DNA from: Pigmentiphaga humi
GTDB taxonomy: Bacteria; Pseudomonadota; Gammaproteobacteria; Burkholderiales; Burkholderiaceae_B
Assembly (NCBI RefSeq): GCF_900606115.1
Contig: NZ_UWPJ01000022.1
Span: 87,292 to 151,291, forward strand
Direction: 5' to 3'
DNA: 64,000 bases
A program made the position numbers and the translations under genes. Each line of letters begins with the position of its first letter. The first letter of the stretch is position 1. Of this stretch, positions 16,511 to 27,660 are shown one piece after another. The notes under the pieces were generated by a model. It made no database searches and was not told the origin of the DNA. It worked only from the letters and a program-made list of their open reading frames with translations.

Positions 16511-16689
16511 ACGGCTGGCTTCATGCGCTGCGACAGCGTGCAGCGCCGAAGGAAATTCGTCCGATGCATCGTTGTCGGCCAGAAGTCCTAGGAACTTTAG
16601 GGGTATTTGCCGCCGGACCGCGTCGAGAGAAGGCGCCCCTTCCGGAGCGGCGCACTAGAATGCGGGGGAACCACGCAAGAAGGATCCCT

Positions 16690-17541
16690 ATGTCCAGCCT
16701 GGAACTCCTCAGCCAGCATGCCTGCTTCGGCGGCCAGCAACGCTTCTACAAGCACGATTCCGCGCAGATCGGCCTGCCCATGCGCTTCTCGGTCTATCTG
16801 CCGCCGCAGGCCGGGGCCGGCCGCGTGCCGGTGCTGTTCTATCTCGCGGGCCTGACGTGCACCGAAGAGACCTTCATGATCAAGGCTGGCGCCCAGCGCC
16901 TGGCCGCCCGGCACGGCATCATGCTGGTGGCTCCCGATACCAGTCCGCGCGGCGCCAACCTGCCCGGCGAGACCGACAGCTGGGACTTCGGCGCGGGCGC
17001 CGGCTTCTACCTCGATGCCACCGAGCAGCCCTGGGCCCGGCACTACCGCATGCACAGCTACATCGTGGAGGAACTGTTCGGCATCGCGACCGCCGAGCTG
17101 CCCGGCGATGGCGCCCGGGCCGGCGTCTTCGGCCACTCCATGGGCGGCCACGGCGCGCTGGTACTGGCGCTGCGCAATCCCGGCAAGTTCCGTTCGGTCT
17201 CGGCGTTCGCCCCCATCGCCCACCCGAGCGATTGCCCGTGGGGCCACAAGGCCTTCGGCAACTACCTGGGCAACGACCGCGAGCAATGGAAGCAGTACGA
17301 CGCCACCGAGCTGATGCGCGGCGCGCGCCAGCCCTTCCCGGGCGGCATCCTGGTCGACCAGGGCCTGGCCGACCAGTTCCTCGACGCACAACTGCGCCCC
17401 GAAGCCTTCGAAGACGCCTGCCGGCAGGCCGGCCAGCCGCTGGAACTGCGCCGCCACGCGGGCTACGACCACGGCTATTACTTCATCTCCACCTTCATGG
17501 AAGACCACCTGGCCTTCCATGCCAAAGCGCTGGGCGCCTGA
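16690..17541 (+). CDS. fghA: S-formylglutathione hydrolase
   Basis: A 283-residue esterase-D family alpha/beta hydrolase that releases formate and glutathione from S-formylglutathione in formaldehyde detoxification. The nucleophile is S150 in GVFGHSMGGHGAL, and the catalytic histidine is in RRHAGYDHGYYF. The N-terminus (SSLELLSQHACFGGQQRFYKHDS) is typical. The ATG at 16690 has AAGGA upstream. The glutathione-dependent formaldehyde dehydrogenase, often a neighbour, is not here. The gene ends 12 bases from the convergent TonB-receptor gene. Confidence 0.93.
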   Translation: MSSLELLSQHACFGGQQRFYKHDSAQIGLPMRFSVYLPPQAGAGRVPVLFYLAGLTCTEETFMIKAGAQRLAARHGIMLVAPDTSPRGANLPGETDSWDFGAGAGFYLDATEQPWARHYRMHSYIVEELFGIATAELPGDGARAGVFGHSMGGHGALVLALRNPGKFRSVSAFAPIAHPSDCPWGHKAFGNYLGNDREQWKQYDATELMRGARQPFPGGILVDQGLADQFLDAQLRPEAFEDACRQAGQPLELRRHAGYDHGYYFISTFMEDHLAFHAKALGA

Positions 17542-17553
17542 ACGGCCCGGAGT

Positions 17554-19659
17554 TCAGAACGACGTCCGCAGCCCCACCTTCACGCTGCGCCCGCCCAGCG
17601 GCGCGATGTCCCGCAGGATGGAGGTGGCGCTGCGCGCCTCCTTGTCGGTGAGGTTGTCGGCGCGCACGTAGGCCAGGCTGCTCAGTCCGTTCCAGCGGAA
17701 ACGGTAGCTCAGCGAAGCGCCCAGCAGCACGTAGCCGGCGGTCGGCGTGTCGTTGGCCGGCACCCGCGACTGCCTGGCCACGTAGTCCACGTTCAGGCGC
17801 GCGTCCCACGGGCCGCTGCCGTAGATCAGCGACGAACCGGCGCGCCAGGGCGCCAGCCTCGGCAGCGGTTCGCCGGTGTCGCGGTTGCTGCCGCGCACCG
17901 TATCCGCGCGCAGCGCCACGTCCAGCTTGTCGGCGGAAGCCAGCAGGCCGCGCGCGACCGTGGCCCGGCCTTGCGCTTCCAGGCCGTACAGCCGGGCCGG
18001 CACGCCCAGGTAGCGGTACTCCGGCAGGGCGTCGCCGCTTCCCGGCGCCACCGCATTGCCGTCCTCGTCGCGCGCCGCGCCGGTCGCGGCCAGGGCCAGA
18101 TAGTTGCTGAAGCGGCTGTAGTAGGCCGATACGCTGCCCTGGTAGGCCTCGCGCCGGACTTTCAGGCCGATGTCGAGCGACACCGCCTTTTCCTTGGCCG
18201 CGTCGGGGTCGCCCTGCTCGTACGCGCCGGTGGCCACGTGGGGGCCGTTGGCATAGAGCTCGTAGAAAGTGGGCGCGCGCTCGGTATAGGCGAGATTGCC
18301 GGTCAGCGTGCGCGCCTCGTCCAGTTTGTACAGCAGCCCTGCCGATGCGCTGCCGGCGGTGAAGCTGCGGCTGGCGTCGCGGAAACGGCTGTTGCCCGCG
18401 GCGCTGGCCGAGATGGCGCTGTGGTCCGCGCGCGCCCCCAGGTCCAGCTTCAGGCTGCCCGAGGCGTTCAAGGGCCGCTCTTCGAAGACGAACAAGGCGG
18501 CGGTGTCGGTGTCCGTGGACGGAACGAACGCCTCTTCGCCCAGCGCGGAGAAACGCTTCTGCCCGACTTCCGCCCCGAGCACGCCGGTCCATAGGCCCAG
18601 CGGCCCATGCTGGGCTTCCACACGCCCTTCCCAGCCGCGATTGCGGAACACCGTGCCGGTCTCGCCGCCTTCGATCTCCTTGTGTTCGTAGTCGCTGTAG
18701 CCGAGCTTGCCACGCACGGTGTGGAACAGCCCGCCCGCCAGGCCCAGGCCGCGCGCCTCGCCCTCGAGCGCGAAGTTATCCTGCTTCATGTCGATGCGGA
18801 CGTCCTCTTCGGCCACGGTGCCGTAGTTGCTGCGGTAGCCGCTGTAGCTCGCCCCCAGGTAGCCGTCCGCCCAGGTGCGCGAGATGCCCAGGGCGCCGCC
18901 GTACTGGCGGGCGCTGCTGTTGGGCAGGCGACCCTGCGCCTCGGTCTCGCCGGCGTCGAGCGGCTCGGCGGCGCGCAGGCGGGCGCTGCGCGCGTAGCCG
19001 GGAATGTGCAGATCGCTGGTCTCGCGGTCGAAGGCATCGGCATGCACGGCGAGCTCGCCATTGCCGCCCTCGACCATGACGCTGCCGCCGCGCTCGGCGT
19101 CGGCGCCGCCTGCGCGCGCATCAACCGCGCCGTGCATGCCCCGCACCGGCTCCTTGGGAATGCGGTTGTTGATGACGTTGACCACGCCGCCCATGGCATT
19201 GCCGCCATACAGCAGCGCCGCCGGACCGCGAACCACTTCCACCCGGTCCACCACCAGCGGATCGATAGGCACCGCATGGTCGTATGACAGCGCGGAGGCG
19301 TCGAGCGAAATCCCGCCGTTCTGCAGAATGCGGATGCGGTCGCCGTCCAGGCCGCGGATGACGGGCCGGCCGACATTCGGGCCGAAGCTGCCGTTGGCCA
19401 CGCCGGGCAGCCCGTCCACGGTGTCGCCGAGCGTGCTGCCGCGCCGCACCGCGAGTTCGTCGCCTTCCAGGCTGGAGACGGCCGGCACCAGGTCCATCAG
19501 GTCGCTGCCGAGCGGATTGCCGGTCACCACGATGCCGCGCAACTGCACGGTGGGCGCGGCGGGCGGCGTATCGGCGGCCTGAGCGAAGGAGGATGAGGAA
19601 AACAGGATCGGCCAAGCGGCCGCAAGCGGCGTGAGCCGCCGAATCGAACGTATTGTCAT
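17554..19659 (-). CDS. TonB-dependent outer-membrane receptor, ZnuD-like
   Basis: A 701-residue receptor with a signal peptide (to about FAQA), a plug domain (VQLRGIVVTGNPLG, GSTLGDTVDGLPGV, VIRGLDGDRIRILQNGG, VEVVRGPAALLYGGNAMGG) and a beta-barrel ending in the canonical phenylalanine (VGLRTSF). The plug wording GLDGDRIRILQNGG...SYDHAVPIDPL is what I recall from ZnuD-type zinc/haem receptors, so metal uptake is likely but unproven. A small His-containing membrane protein is encoded upstream on the same strand, which fits. The ATG at 19659 has only a weak ribosome site. Confidence 0.85.
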   Translation of the reverse strand: MTIRSIRRLTPLAAAWPILFSSSSFAQAADTPPAAPTVQLRGIVVTGNPLGSDLMDLVPAVSSLEGDELAVRRGSTLGDTVDGLPGVANGSFGPNVGRPVIRGLDGDRIRILQNGGISLDASALSYDHAVPIDPLVVDRVEVVRGPAALLYGGNAMGGVVNVINNRIPKEPVRGMHGAVDARAGGADAERGGSVMVEGGNGELAVHADAFDRETSDLHIPGYARSARLRAAEPLDAGETEAQGRLPNSSARQYGGALGISRTWADGYLGASYSGYRSNYGTVAEEDVRIDMKQDNFALEGEARGLGLAGGLFHTVRGKLGYSDYEHKEIEGGETGTVFRNRGWEGRVEAQHGPLGLWTGVLGAEVGQKRFSALGEEAFVPSTDTDTAALFVFEERPLNASGSLKLDLGARADHSAISASAAGNSRFRDASRSFTAGSASAGLLYKLDEARTLTGNLAYTERAPTFYELYANGPHVATGAYEQGDPDAAKEKAVSLDIGLKVRREAYQGSVSAYYSRFSNYLALAATGAARDEDGNAVAPGSGDALPEYRYLGVPARLYGLEAQGRATVARGLLASADKLDVALRADTVRGSNRDTGEPLPRLAPWRAGSSLIYGSGPWDARLNVDYVARQSRVPANDTPTAGYVLLGASLSYRFRWNGLSSLAYVRADNLTDKEARSATSILRDIAPLGGRSVKVGLRTSF

Positions 19660-19842
19660 GGAAGAAATCCCGTCCCCTCGCGCTTCGCATGCCGGCATGG
19701 CCGGCTCCCGGCCGCTATGCAGCAGCCTCCATGGAGCCAGGGTCGGGAATGCCAAGCGCAGGGGGATCGTTGGAAGGACGCCTCGCCGGCCGGGGCCGGA
19801 GAGGTGCGAAGACAGGCCTATGGCCTGCCGGCATCGTTCCGA

Positions 19843-20223
19843 TCAGGCGGGAAGCTGCGGCGGGGCTCGGCTCAGGAAGCGGCGTGGCGCCGCCAGGTGC
19901 GGCGTCGCGCCCGCTTCGGCCAGGACGGCCGGCAGATGCGAAGCAAGCGGTGGAACCAGGACGATGGGCAGCGCGGGCGGGCCGTCGGACAATGCCGCTG
20001 CCGCGTAGAGCACGCAGGAATGGCCGGCATGGCCATAGGCCTTGGCCGGCCCGCCAGCGAGGCCGGCCGGCGACTCGGACCAGCCGTGCTCGATCTCGTG
20101 CAGCACGCCGGCCCATTGCGCCACGCACAGAGCAAGGACGAGCCAGGCCGCCAGCATGCGGACGGACCGCGCGCCGGTCCAGCCAGCGCCGAGGCGGCGC
20201 TTTCTGCTCGAGACCATGACCAT
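19843..20223 (-). CDS. small membrane protein with histidine pairs (DUF2946-like)
   Basis: A 126-residue protein with one N-terminal hydrophobic segment (MLAAWLVLALCVAQWAGVLHEIEHGW), then a Gly/Ala-rich region containing HAGHSCVLYAAAAL and a second moderately hydrophobic stretch. The WAGVLHEIEH pattern resembles DUF2946 proteins often encoded beside metal-type TonB receptors (from memory). It lies about 180 bases upstream of the receptor gene on the same strand. The start is uncertain: ATG 20223 or 20217. Confidence 0.6.
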   Translation of the reverse strand: MVMVSSRKRRLGAGWTGARSVRMLAAWLVLALCVAQWAGVLHEIEHGWSESPAGLAGGPAKAYGHAGHSCVLYAAAALSDGPPALPIVLVPPLASHLPAVLAEAGATPHLAAPRRFLSRAPPQLPA

Positions 20224-20342
20224 GCCCGCAGGATCGCATGCGCGCGCTGAACGCAAGCTGAACCCGCATCGCACCGCCGCGCCCCTGCCGAAGGCGGGCA
20301 CCTGGATGGTAAGGTTGTGGCCTTCCGGTAAACACGCCGCCC

Positions 20343-22142
20343 ATGCACGCATCGCCCCTCTCCTCCTTTCCCGCCAGGCGCGCGATACGCGCGCGCCTGC
20401 GGCTGGCCGGCCTGCTCGCCGCAGGCCTGGCGGCCTGTGCCGGGGCCGCGGCGCAGGCTCCCGATACCGCGCCCGAGGCCCAGACGGCCTACACGCCCAA
20501 GCAGGCGGCGATGGCTCGCCGCTTCATGGCGGTCACCGCCCATCCGCTGGCGACCGACGCCGCCTGGCGCGTCCTGGACCGCGGCGGCCACGCCATCGAT
20601 GCCGCCATCGCCGCGCAAGCCATGCTGAGCCTGGTCGAGCCGCAGTCCTCGGGCCTGGGCGGCGGCGCGTTCCTGCTTTATTACGACGCCGCCACAGGCA
20701 CGGTCTCCGCGTTCGACGGCCGCGAAACCGCGCCCGCGGCCGCTGGCGCCGACCGTTTCCTGGAAGACGGCCGGCCGATGGAATTCGCGCAGGCGGTCGA
20801 TAGCGGCAAATCGGTGGGCGTGCCAGGCATGCTGCGCGCGCTCGAGCTGGCCCACGCCCGTCATGGCAGGCAGCCATGGCGCACCTTGTTCGACGACGCG
20901 ATCGCCCGCGCGCGGCACGGTTTCCCGGTATCGCAGCGGCTCGCGGCGCTGCTGGACGGCAACGCGCGCCTGGCCGCCCAGCCGGCGGCGCGCGCCTATT
21001 TCTTCCACGCCGACGGCACGGCGCGCCGCCAGGGCGAGATCCTGCGCAACCCCGCGCTGGCCCGCACGCTGGCGGACATCGCCCGCCACGGCGCCGACGC
21101 CTTCTACCATGGCGCGCCGGCGCAGGCCATGGTGGACGCGGTCCGCGCCCATCCGCAGCCGGGCGACCTCTCGCTGGCCGACCTGGCAGGCTACGCCGCG
21201 CGCGAGCGGCCGGCGCTGTGCCGGCCCTACCGCGCCTATACGGTCTGCGGCATGCCGCCGCCCAGTTCGGGCGGCCTGGCGGTCGCGCAGATGCTGGCCC
21301 TGCTCGACGCTACGCCGCTCGCCCGGTACGCTCCCCTGTCGGCCGAAGCCGTCCACTATTTTTCCGAAGCCGGCCGGCTGGCTTACGCCGACCGCGACCG
21401 CTACGTAGCCGACCCCGACTTCGTCGACGTCCCGGTGCAGGCGTTGCTGGAGCCGGCCTACGTGGCCCGGCGCGCCGCGCTGATCCGCCCCGACCGCGCG
21501 ATGGGCCGGGCCCACCCCGGCGAGCCGCTGCCGGGCGCGCTGTCGCGGCACGGCGAAGACGATACGCCCGCCCTGCCCTCGACCACCCATTTGTCCATCG
21601 TCGATGCCGAGGGCAACGCAGTCGCGATGACCGCCTCGATCGAGCAGGCCTTCGGCAGCAAGATCTTCGTCGGCGGCTTCCTGCTCAACAATGAACTGAC
21701 GGACTTCGCGCTCTCGCCGCGGGACGCGCGCGGCCGCCCTGCCGCCAACCGGGTCGAGCCGGGCAAGCGTCCGCGCAGCACCATGGCCCCCACCATCGTG
21801 CTGCGGCGCGACGGCGCCGGTCCGGCCCTGCGCCTGGTGGTGGGCGCGCCCGGCGGCGTCGCGATCGCGAATTACGTGGCCCAGACCGTGCTCGCCAATC
21901 TCACGTGGGGCCTGGACATCCAGAGCGCCATCGACCTGCCGCGCTACGGCAGCCGCAACGGCCCGACCGAACTCGAGCGCGGCACCGTCCTCGAATCCCT
22001 GCAGCCCGCGCTGCGCGCCATGGGACATGCCACCGCGGTCGTGTCCTCGCCCAGCGGCCTGCACGGCGTGGAAATGATGAGCAACGGCATGCTGCGGGGC
22101 GGCGCCGACCCGCGCCGCGAAGGCATGGCACGAGGGCGGTGA
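20343..22142 (+). CDS. ggt: gamma-glutamyltransferase
   Basis: A 599-residue periplasmic Ntn-hydrolase that hydrolyses or transfers the gamma-glutamyl group of glutathione. It carries a signal sequence ([21 protein letters not shown]). The N-terminal subunit has [30 protein letters not shown]. Autoprocessing occurs before the catalytic threonine of [10 protein letters not shown] (about residue 416), and the small subunit carries [12 protein letters not shown]. The length is normal. It is divergent from the small His-containing protein gene and precedes opgG in the same direction. Confidence 0.93.
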   Translation: MHASPLSSFPARRAIRARLRLAGLLAAGLAACAGAAAQAPDTAPEAQTAYTPKQAAMARRFMAVTAHPLATDAAWRVLDRGGHAIDAAIAAQAMLSLVEPQSSGLGGGAFLLYYDAATGTVSAFDGRETAPAAAGADRFLEDGRPMEFAQAVDSGKSVGVPGMLRALELAHARHGRQPWRTLFDDAIARARHGFPVSQRLAALLDGNARLAAQPAARAYFFHADGTARRQGEILRNPALARTLADIARHGADAFYHGAPAQAMVDAVRAHPQPGDLSLADLAGYAARERPALCRPYRAYTVCGMPPPSSGGLAVAQMLALLDATPLARYAPLSAEAVHYFSEAGRLAYADRDRYVADPDFVDVPVQALLEPAYVARRAALIRPDRAMGRAHPGEPLPGALSRHGEDDTPALPSTTHLSIVDAEGNAVAMTASIEQAFGSKIFVGGFLLNNELTDFALSPRDARGRPAANRVEPGKRPRSTMAPTIVLRRDGAGPALRLVVGAPGGVAIANYVAQTVLANLTWGLDIQSAIDLPRYGSRNGPTELERGTVLESLQPALRAMGHATAVVSSPSGLHGVEMMSNGMLRGGADPRREGMARGR

Positions 22143-22293
22143 ACACATGATGCGAATCCCGTTTCCAGGCGCTGCAGCGCGGCAATCGCTACATCCGGTA
22201 GTACTTGTACACGCAAGCATCCCCATCGGAACGGCCATAGCCTCTAAAATCGCCGTTCCAGAATTCTCGCCATACCCGGACGACCATAGATCC

Positions 22294-23892
22294 GTGACTG
22301 ACTTCCCTCTCCTTGTTTCCCGGAAGCGCCTGCGCGCCTCCCGCGTCCTGCTGTCCGCCCTGGCGTTGACGGTCGGCCTGCTGGCCGCCGCGCCTGCGAG
22401 CGCTTTCGATTTCTTCGATGTCACCCGGCGCGCCAAGGCGCTGGCCAACGAGAAATACAAGGCGCCCAGCAGCGCACTGCCCAAGGAGTTGCGCGAACTC
22501 AAGTACGCCGATTACCAGCAGATACGGATCAAGCCGGACCGGCAGCTCTGGGCCGACGGCCGCACGACCTTCCAGGTCGCCTTCCTGCACCAGGGCATGG
22601 CCTTCGACCTGCCCATCAAAATCAACGAGATCGACGCAGAAGGCGTGCGCGAGATCAAATACGACCCCGACGACTTCGACTTCGGCACACGCAAGCCTGA
22701 CCTGAAGCAGCTCAAGAACCTCGGCTTCGCGGGTTTCCGCGTGTTCCATTCCTTCGGCGACCGGGCCAACAAGCGCGACGGCGAGCTGGCCTCGTTCCTG
22801 GGCGCGAGCTACTTCCGCGTGGCCGGCAAGGGCCAGGTCTTCGGCGTGTCCGCGCGCGGCCTGGCCATCGACACGGCGGTCGCCTCGGGTGAAGAATTCC
22901 CGCGCTTCCGCGAATTCTGGATCGCCCGTCCGGCCAACAACGACAAGCACCTCGTCATCTACGCGCTGCTCGACTCGCCGCGCGCCACCGGCGCCTATCG
23001 CTTCACCATCAATCCCGACGAAGACACCACGGTCCAGGTGCGTTCGCGCGTCTACCTGCGCGCGCCGGTCGGCAAACTGGGCATCGCCGCGATGTCCAGC
23101 ATGTACCTGTACGGTTCGGCCCAGCCCTCTTCAGCCGCCAATTTCCGTCCCGAACTGCACAATTCCGACGGCCTGGGCATACGGGCCGGCAACGGCGAAT
23201 GGCTGTGGCGCCCACTGAACAATCCGCGCCGGCTCGCCAGCAGCTCGTTCGCCGTCGAGAATCCGCGCGGTTTCGGGCTGCAGCAGCGTTCGCGCGATTT
23301 CCGCCTCTATGAAGACCTGGACGAGCGCTACGACCTGCGTCCCTCGCTGTGGGTCGAACCCGAGGGCGACTGGGGCAAGGGCCGCGTGGAACTGCTCGAA
23401 CTCCCCACCTCCGACGAGACCAACGACAACATCGCCGCGTTCTGGGTCCCGGAGAGTCCGCCCAAGCCCGGCGCGGCGCTGGACCTGAACTACACGCTGC
23501 GATGGACTCGCAACGAAACCGCGCTGGCCGACGCGAAGCTGGCGCGCGTGCTGCAGACGCGGCGCTCGACAGGCGAAACCCGCGGCGCCGACCAGATCCG
23601 GCGGCCGGACGGCAGCATCGCGCTGATGGTGGACTTCTCCGCGCCGGTCCCGGCCAAGCCCAAGGATCCGCCGCTGCCGGTGTCGCTGAATTTCTCCACC
23701 AGCGGCAACGCCGACGTGCTGGAGAACAGCCTGCGCCGCAATCCCGTCACCGGCGGCTGGCGCGTCAGCTTGCGGCTGAAGGTCAAGGATCCGGCCAAGC
23801 CGGTGGAAATGCGCGCCGCGCTGGTCAATGGCCAGAACCCCGTATCCGAAACCTGGAGCTACCAGCTGCCGGGCTATGAGACGGGTGAATAA
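22294..23892 (+). CDS. opgG: OpgG, periplasmic glucan biosynthesis protein
   Basis: A 532-residue periplasmic protein needed for osmoregulated periplasmic glucan synthesis. A signal peptide ([21 protein letters not shown]) is followed by [21 protein letters not shown] and the MdoG fold, with [26 protein letters not shown] and the [38 protein letters not shown] region. The start is GTG 22294; an open frame extends upstream to 22147 but would bury the signal peptide. It is followed at once by opgH, the usual pair. Confidence 0.92.
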   Translation: MTDFPLLVSRKRLRASRVLLSALALTVGLLAAAPASAFDFFDVTRRAKALANEKYKAPSSALPKELRELKYADYQQIRIKPDRQLWADGRTTFQVAFLHQGMAFDLPIKINEIDAEGVREIKYDPDDFDFGTRKPDLKQLKNLGFAGFRVFHSFGDRANKRDGELASFLGASYFRVAGKGQVFGVSARGLAIDTAVASGEEFPRFREFWIARPANNDKHLVIYALLDSPRATGAYRFTINPDEDTTVQVRSRVYLRAPVGKLGIAAMSSMYLYGSAQPSSAANFRPELHNSDGLGIRAGNGEWLWRPLNNPRRLASSSFAVENPRGFGLQQRSRDFRLYEDLDERYDLRPSLWVEPEGDWGKGRVELLELPTSDETNDNIAAFWVPESPPKPGAALDLNYTLRWTRNETALADAKLARVLQTRRSTGETRGADQIRRPDGSIALMVDFSAPVPAKPKDPPLPVSLNFSTSGNADVLENSLRRNPVTGGWRVSLRLKVKDPAKPVEMRAALVNGQNPVSETWSYQLPGYETGE

Positions 23893-23896
23893 GGCC

Positions 23897-26194
23897 ATGT
23901 CCGCGGCGCTAGACCAACTTTCCCCCGAACACGGCCAGGCCGAAGAACTGGCGCAGACGCTGCGCACGGCCTGTGGCCCGGAACTGGAACAGCACGGCCT
24001 GGTCGGCCGCGACGGCGACGGGCGCCTGCGCATCGAGACCGCGCCGCCCATCCGCCGCGCTTCCATGGTGCCCGAACCCTGGGTCACCAATCCCCTCATG
24101 CGCGGCTGGAAGCGCGTCAGCAGCAAGATGCACCGCAGCCGCGCGCAGGGGCTGACGCAGCCCCCTGAACCACGCTGGAAAAGCGCGGGCCGGGCGCGCC
24201 GCATGATCCTGCTGATCGCCGTGCTGGCGCAGACGGCCGTGGCCACCTGGTACATGAAGGCGGTGCTGCCCTACCAAGGCGGCCAGGCGCTGGAAATCGC
24301 CATCCTGCTGCTGTTCGCGCTGCTGTTCTGCTGGGTTTCGGCCGGCTTCTGGACCGCGCTGATGGGCTTTCTGCAGCTGATGATAGGCCGCGACCGCTAC
24401 AGCATCTCGGCCACCGTGGCCGAGGGCGTGCCGATCTCGCCGCACAGCCGCACCGCCATCGTCATGCCCATCTGCAACGAGGACGTCGGACGCGTGTTCG
24501 CGGGCCTGCGCGCCACCTACGAATCGGTCGAGCGCACGGGCGACCTCGACAAGTTCGACTTCTTCATCCTGAGCGACAGCTACAAGGCCGACCAATGCGT
24601 CCAGGAGCAACAGGCGTGGGTGGACGTCTGCAAGGCGGTCGGCGGCTTCGGCCGCATCTTCTACCGGCGCCGGCGCCGGCGGGTCAAGCGCAAGAGCGGC
24701 AACATCGACGATTTCTGCCGCCGCTGGGGCAGCCAGTACGACTACATGGTGGTGCTGGACGCCGACAGCGTGATGAGCGGCGAATGCTTGAGGCGCCTGG
24801 TCGTGCTGATGGACGCGAACCCCGAGGCCGGCATCATCCAGAGCGCGCCGCGCGCCTCCGGCATGGACAGCCTCTATGCGCGCGTGCAGCAATTCGCCAC
24901 CCGCGTCTATGGTCCGCTGTTCACTGCCGGCCTGCATTTCTGGCAGCTGGGCGAATCCCACTACTGGGGCCACAACGCCATCATCCGGCTCGAACCGTTC
25001 ATCCAGCACTGCGCACTGGCGCCGCTGCCCGGCAAAGGCGGCTTCTCGGGCGCCATTCTGTCGCACGACTTCGTCGAGGCAGCGCTGATGCGGCGCGCCG
25101 GCTGGGGCGTCTGGATCGCCTACGACCTGCCGGGCAGCTACGAAGAGCTGCCGCCCAACCTGCTGGACGAACTGCAGCGCGACCAGCGCTGGTGCCAGGG
25201 CAACCTGATGAATTTCCGGCTGTTCCTGATCAACGGCCTGCACCCGGTGCACCGGGCCGTGTTCCTGACCGGCGTGATGTCCTACCTATCGGCGCCGCTC
25301 TGGTTCCTGTTCCTGGCGCTGTCCACCGCGCTGCTCGCGGTGCACACGCTGACCACGCCGCAGTATTTCGTCACGCCCTTCCAGTTATTCCCGATCTGGC
25401 CGCAATGGCACCCCGAAGAAGCCATCGCGCTGTTCTCCACCACCGCGGTGCTGCTGTTCCTGCCCAAGGTGTTGAGCGTGCTGCTGGTATGGGCCAAGGG
25501 CGCGCGCGGCTACGGCGGCGCGTACAAACTGCTGTCGTCCATGCTGCTGGAAGTGCTGTTCTCGATGCTGCTGGCGCCGATACGGATGCTGTTCCACACG
25601 CGTTTCGTCGTGGCCGCCTACCTGGGCCTGAAAGTGCAGTGGAAATCGCCGGCGCGCGACAACAACGAGACCTCGTGGGGCGAGGCCTTCCGGCGCCACG
25701 GCCTGCAGACCCTGCTGGGCATCTGCTGGGGCCTGCTGGTGGCCTGGCTCAATCCCAACTTCCTGTGGTGGATGATCCCCATCCTGGCCTCGCTGGTGCT
25801 GGCCATCCCGCTGTCCGTGCTGTCCAGCCGAGTCGGCCTGGGCCGCGGCGCCTACGACGACGGCCTGTTCTGCATTCCCGAGGAAACCTCGCCGCCGCGC
25901 GAGCTGGCCGATACCGATCGCTACAACGAGGCCAACCAGGCGCAGGAACAACCGGGCTTCCTGGATGCCCTGCACCGCCCCGAGGTCAACGCGCTGGCCT
26001 ATGGCTTCGGCACGGCCCGGCACCGGGCCGGCCATCCCATGATCGAATCGGCCCGGCAGGCGCGCGTGCGCAATGCGCTCGACGCCCGCCCCGAGCGCCT
26101 GAACGACCAGCACCGGGTGCGGCTGCTGGACGATCCGGTCGCGCTGCGCGCGCTGCACCGGGCGCTGCAAGCCTCCGAAGCCTCCGGGCACTGA
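23897..26194 (+). CDS. opgH: OpgH, membrane glucosyltransferase
   Basis: A 765-residue inner-membrane GT2 enzyme that polymerises the glucan backbone from UDP-glucose and exports it. Catalytic signatures are [24 protein letters not shown] and [10 protein letters not shown] (QxxRW). It has two N-terminal and several C-terminal membrane segments. The ATG 23897 lies four bases after the opgG stop; an upstream in-frame ATG (23876) would overlap opgG and is also possible. The basic cluster [14 protein letters not shown] is the family's substrate-loop region. Confidence 0.92.
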   Translation: MSAALDQLSPEHGQAEELAQTLRTACGPELEQHGLVGRDGDGRLRIETAPPIRRASMVPEPWVTNPLMRGWKRVSSKMHRSRAQGLTQPPEPRWKSAGRARRMILLIAVLAQTAVATWYMKAVLPYQGGQALEIAILLLFALLFCWVSAGFWTALMGFLQLMIGRDRYSISATVAEGVPISPHSRTAIVMPICNEDVGRVFAGLRATYESVERTGDLDKFDFFILSDSYKADQCVQEQQAWVDVCKAVGGFGRIFYRRRRRRVKRKSGNIDDFCRRWGSQYDYMVVLDADSVMSGECLRRLVVLMDANPEAGIIQSAPRASGMDSLYARVQQFATRVYGPLFTAGLHFWQLGESHYWGHNAIIRLEPFIQHCALAPLPGKGGFSGAILSHDFVEAALMRRAGWGVWIAYDLPGSYEELPPNLLDELQRDQRWCQGNLMNFRLFLINGLHPVHRAVFLTGVMSYLSAPLWFLFLALSTALLAVHTLTTPQYFVTPFQLFPIWPQWHPEEAIALFSTTAVLLFLPKVLSVLLVWAKGARGYGGAYKLLSSMLLEVLFSMLLAPIRMLFHTRFVVAAYLGLKVQWKSPARDNNETSWGEAFRRHGLQTLLGICWGLLVAWLNPNFLWWMIPILASLVLAIPLSVLSSRVGLGRGAYDDGLFCIPEETSPPRELADTDRYNEANQAQEQPGFLDALHRPEVNALAYGFGTARHRAGHPMIESARQARVRNALDARPERLNDQHRVRLLDDPVALRALHRALQASEASGH

Positions 26195-26200
26195 GCGCCT

Positions 26201-26226
26201 CCGGCGCGGCGCAGCCGCCGCGCCGG
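26201..26226. terminator. hairpin between convergent opgH and metallo-hydrolase genes
   Basis: A perfect dyad with 11-base GC-rich arms (CCGGCGCGGCG and CGCCGCGCCGG) and a four-base loop starts six bases after the opgH stop. There is no T-run on either strand. Confidence 0.6.
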
Positions 26227-26234
26227 CCCTCGAT

Positions 26235-27596
26235 TCAGGCAGGCAGGTCGACCTGCTGCCCGTCGCTCGCGACCTGCGCCCGCCAACCCAGTTCACGCTC
26301 GATGCGCCCGGCCAGCACACCGGCCGGACCGGACTCTCCATGCGTCAAGAAAACCTGGCGCGGCGCGGCCGGCGCGGTGCGCAGCCAGGCCAGCAACTGC
26401 TCCGCGTCCGCATGCGCCGACATGCCTTTGAGCGCCACCACCTCCGCAACCACGGGCACGTCCTGGGCGAATATGCGCAGGGTCGGCTCGCCGGCCGCCA
26501 GCCGGGCGCCGCGCGTGCCGCGCGCCTGGTGGCCGGCCAGCACCACGGTGTTGCGCCGATCCGGCAGCATGGCGCGCAGGTGGTGGAGCACGCGCCCGCC
26601 GGTGGCCATGCCGCTGGCCGAAACGATGATCGAAGGAAAACGCATCTGCGTCACCTCGCGCGACTGGTCGCTGGTGCGCACCATGGTCGCGGATTGCGCC
26701 ATGATCCGCGCCTGCTGCGCCGACAGGCGATGCTCGGCATGGTGGGCCGCGTAGATGCCGGTCATGTCGATCGCCATCGGGCTGTCCAGGAATACCGGCA
26801 CGTCGGGAATCGCCGCGCGCGCCTTGAGCCGGGAGATCGCCAACAGCAGCGCCTGGGCGCGGCCGACCGCGAACGACGGGATCAGCACCTTGCCGCCCCG
26901 GCCCACCGTGCGCTTGACCACCTCGGCCAGCAATGCCTCCTGGTCGTCCGCGCCGTGCCGGCGATCGCCATAGGTGGACTCCATCACCAGATAATCGGCG
27001 GCGGGCATGGCGCTGGGCGGATACATGATGGCGTCGTCGGACCGGCCCAGGTCGCCCGAGAACAGCACGCTGGCGGCGTCCGTCTCGATCCGCGCCGAGG
27101 CCGCGCCCAGGATGTGGCCGGCATAGCGCAGCGCGACCCGCATGCCCGGCACGATCTCCTGCTCACGCTCGTAGTCCAGCGGCTGGAGGTAGCGCAGCAC
27201 GTGGCGCGCGTTTTCCTCGGTATAGAGCGGCAGCGCGGGGTGGTGCCTGGAGGTGCGGTGGCGATTGGCGAAGGCTGCGTCCTCTTCCTGCAGGTGGCCG
27301 CTGTCGGGCAGCAGCAGGCCGCACAGCTCGATGGTGGCCGGCGTGGCATAGATGGGGCCGCGAAAGCCGCGCCGCATCAGCAACGGCAAGGCGCCCGAGT
27401 GATCCAGGTGGGCATGGGTGAGCACCACCGCGTCGATCGCCTGGGCATCGAAGGGGAACGGCGCCCAGTTCCGTTCGCGCAAGGGTTTTTCGCCCTGGAA
27501 CAGGCCGCAATCGACCAGCACTTTGCGGCCGCCGTGCTCCAACAGATAGCGGGAGCCGGTCACCGTGCCGGCCGCCCCCAGAAAGCTCAGTTTCAT
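26235..27596 (-). CDS. beta-CASP metallo-beta-lactamase-fold RNA metallo-hydrolase
   Basis: A 453-residue cytoplasmic hydrolase. The zinc motif H61-A-H63-L-D65-H66 is intact, followed by GHILGAASARIE, SGDLGRSDD and the beta-CASP part with ESTYGDRRH, PSFAVGRAQ and ASGMATGGRVLHHL. The C-terminal histidines are in GMSAHADAEQLL and FLTHGE. The family includes CPSF/RNase J-like enzymes; this YsiA-type protein is presumed to act on RNA. The ATG at 27596 has GGAG upstream, and the longer frame was rejected. Confidence 0.9.
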   Translation of the reverse strand: MKLSFLGAAGTVTGSRYLLEHGGRKVLVDCGLFQGEKPLRERNWAPFPFDAQAIDAVVLTHAHLDHSGALPLLMRRGFRGPIYATPATIELCGLLLPDSGHLQEEDAAFANRHRTSRHHPALPLYTEENARHVLRYLQPLDYEREQEIVPGMRVALRYAGHILGAASARIETDAASVLFSGDLGRSDDAIMYPPSAMPAADYLVMESTYGDRRHGADDQEALLAEVVKRTVGRGGKVLIPSFAVGRAQALLLAISRLKARAAIPDVPVFLDSPMAIDMTGIYAAHHAEHRLSAQQARIMAQSATMVRTSDQSREVTQMRFPSIIVSASGMATGGRVLHHLRAMLPDRRNTVVLAGHQARGTRGARLAAGEPTLRIFAQDVPVVAEVVALKGMSAHADAEQLLAWLRTAPAAPRQVFLTHGESGPAGVLAGRIERELGWRAQVASDGQQVDLPA

Positions 27597-27660
27597 ACCG
27601 CTCCCGCAGGCTAGCTCGAGCGCACATCTTGCCACGGACGAGCGCCGCCGCGCGGGCACC

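Noticed and set aside
14841..16658. A 605-codon open frame on the plus strand opposite the chemoreceptor
   Set aside because: It is antisense to a gene with clear PAS and MCP domains; its translation is Arg/His/Gly-rich with no domain, as expected from high-GC codon bias.
19660..19842. A cobalamin riboswitch upstream of the TonB receptor
   Set aside because: No B12-box or related conserved blocks are visible; the receptor plug looks more like a zinc-type than a BtuB-type receptor.
19872..22502. An 876-codon minus-strand open frame opposite gamma-glutamyltransferase
   Set aside because: It is a shadow frame of ggt; the true minus-strand gene here is only the small protein at 19843-20223.
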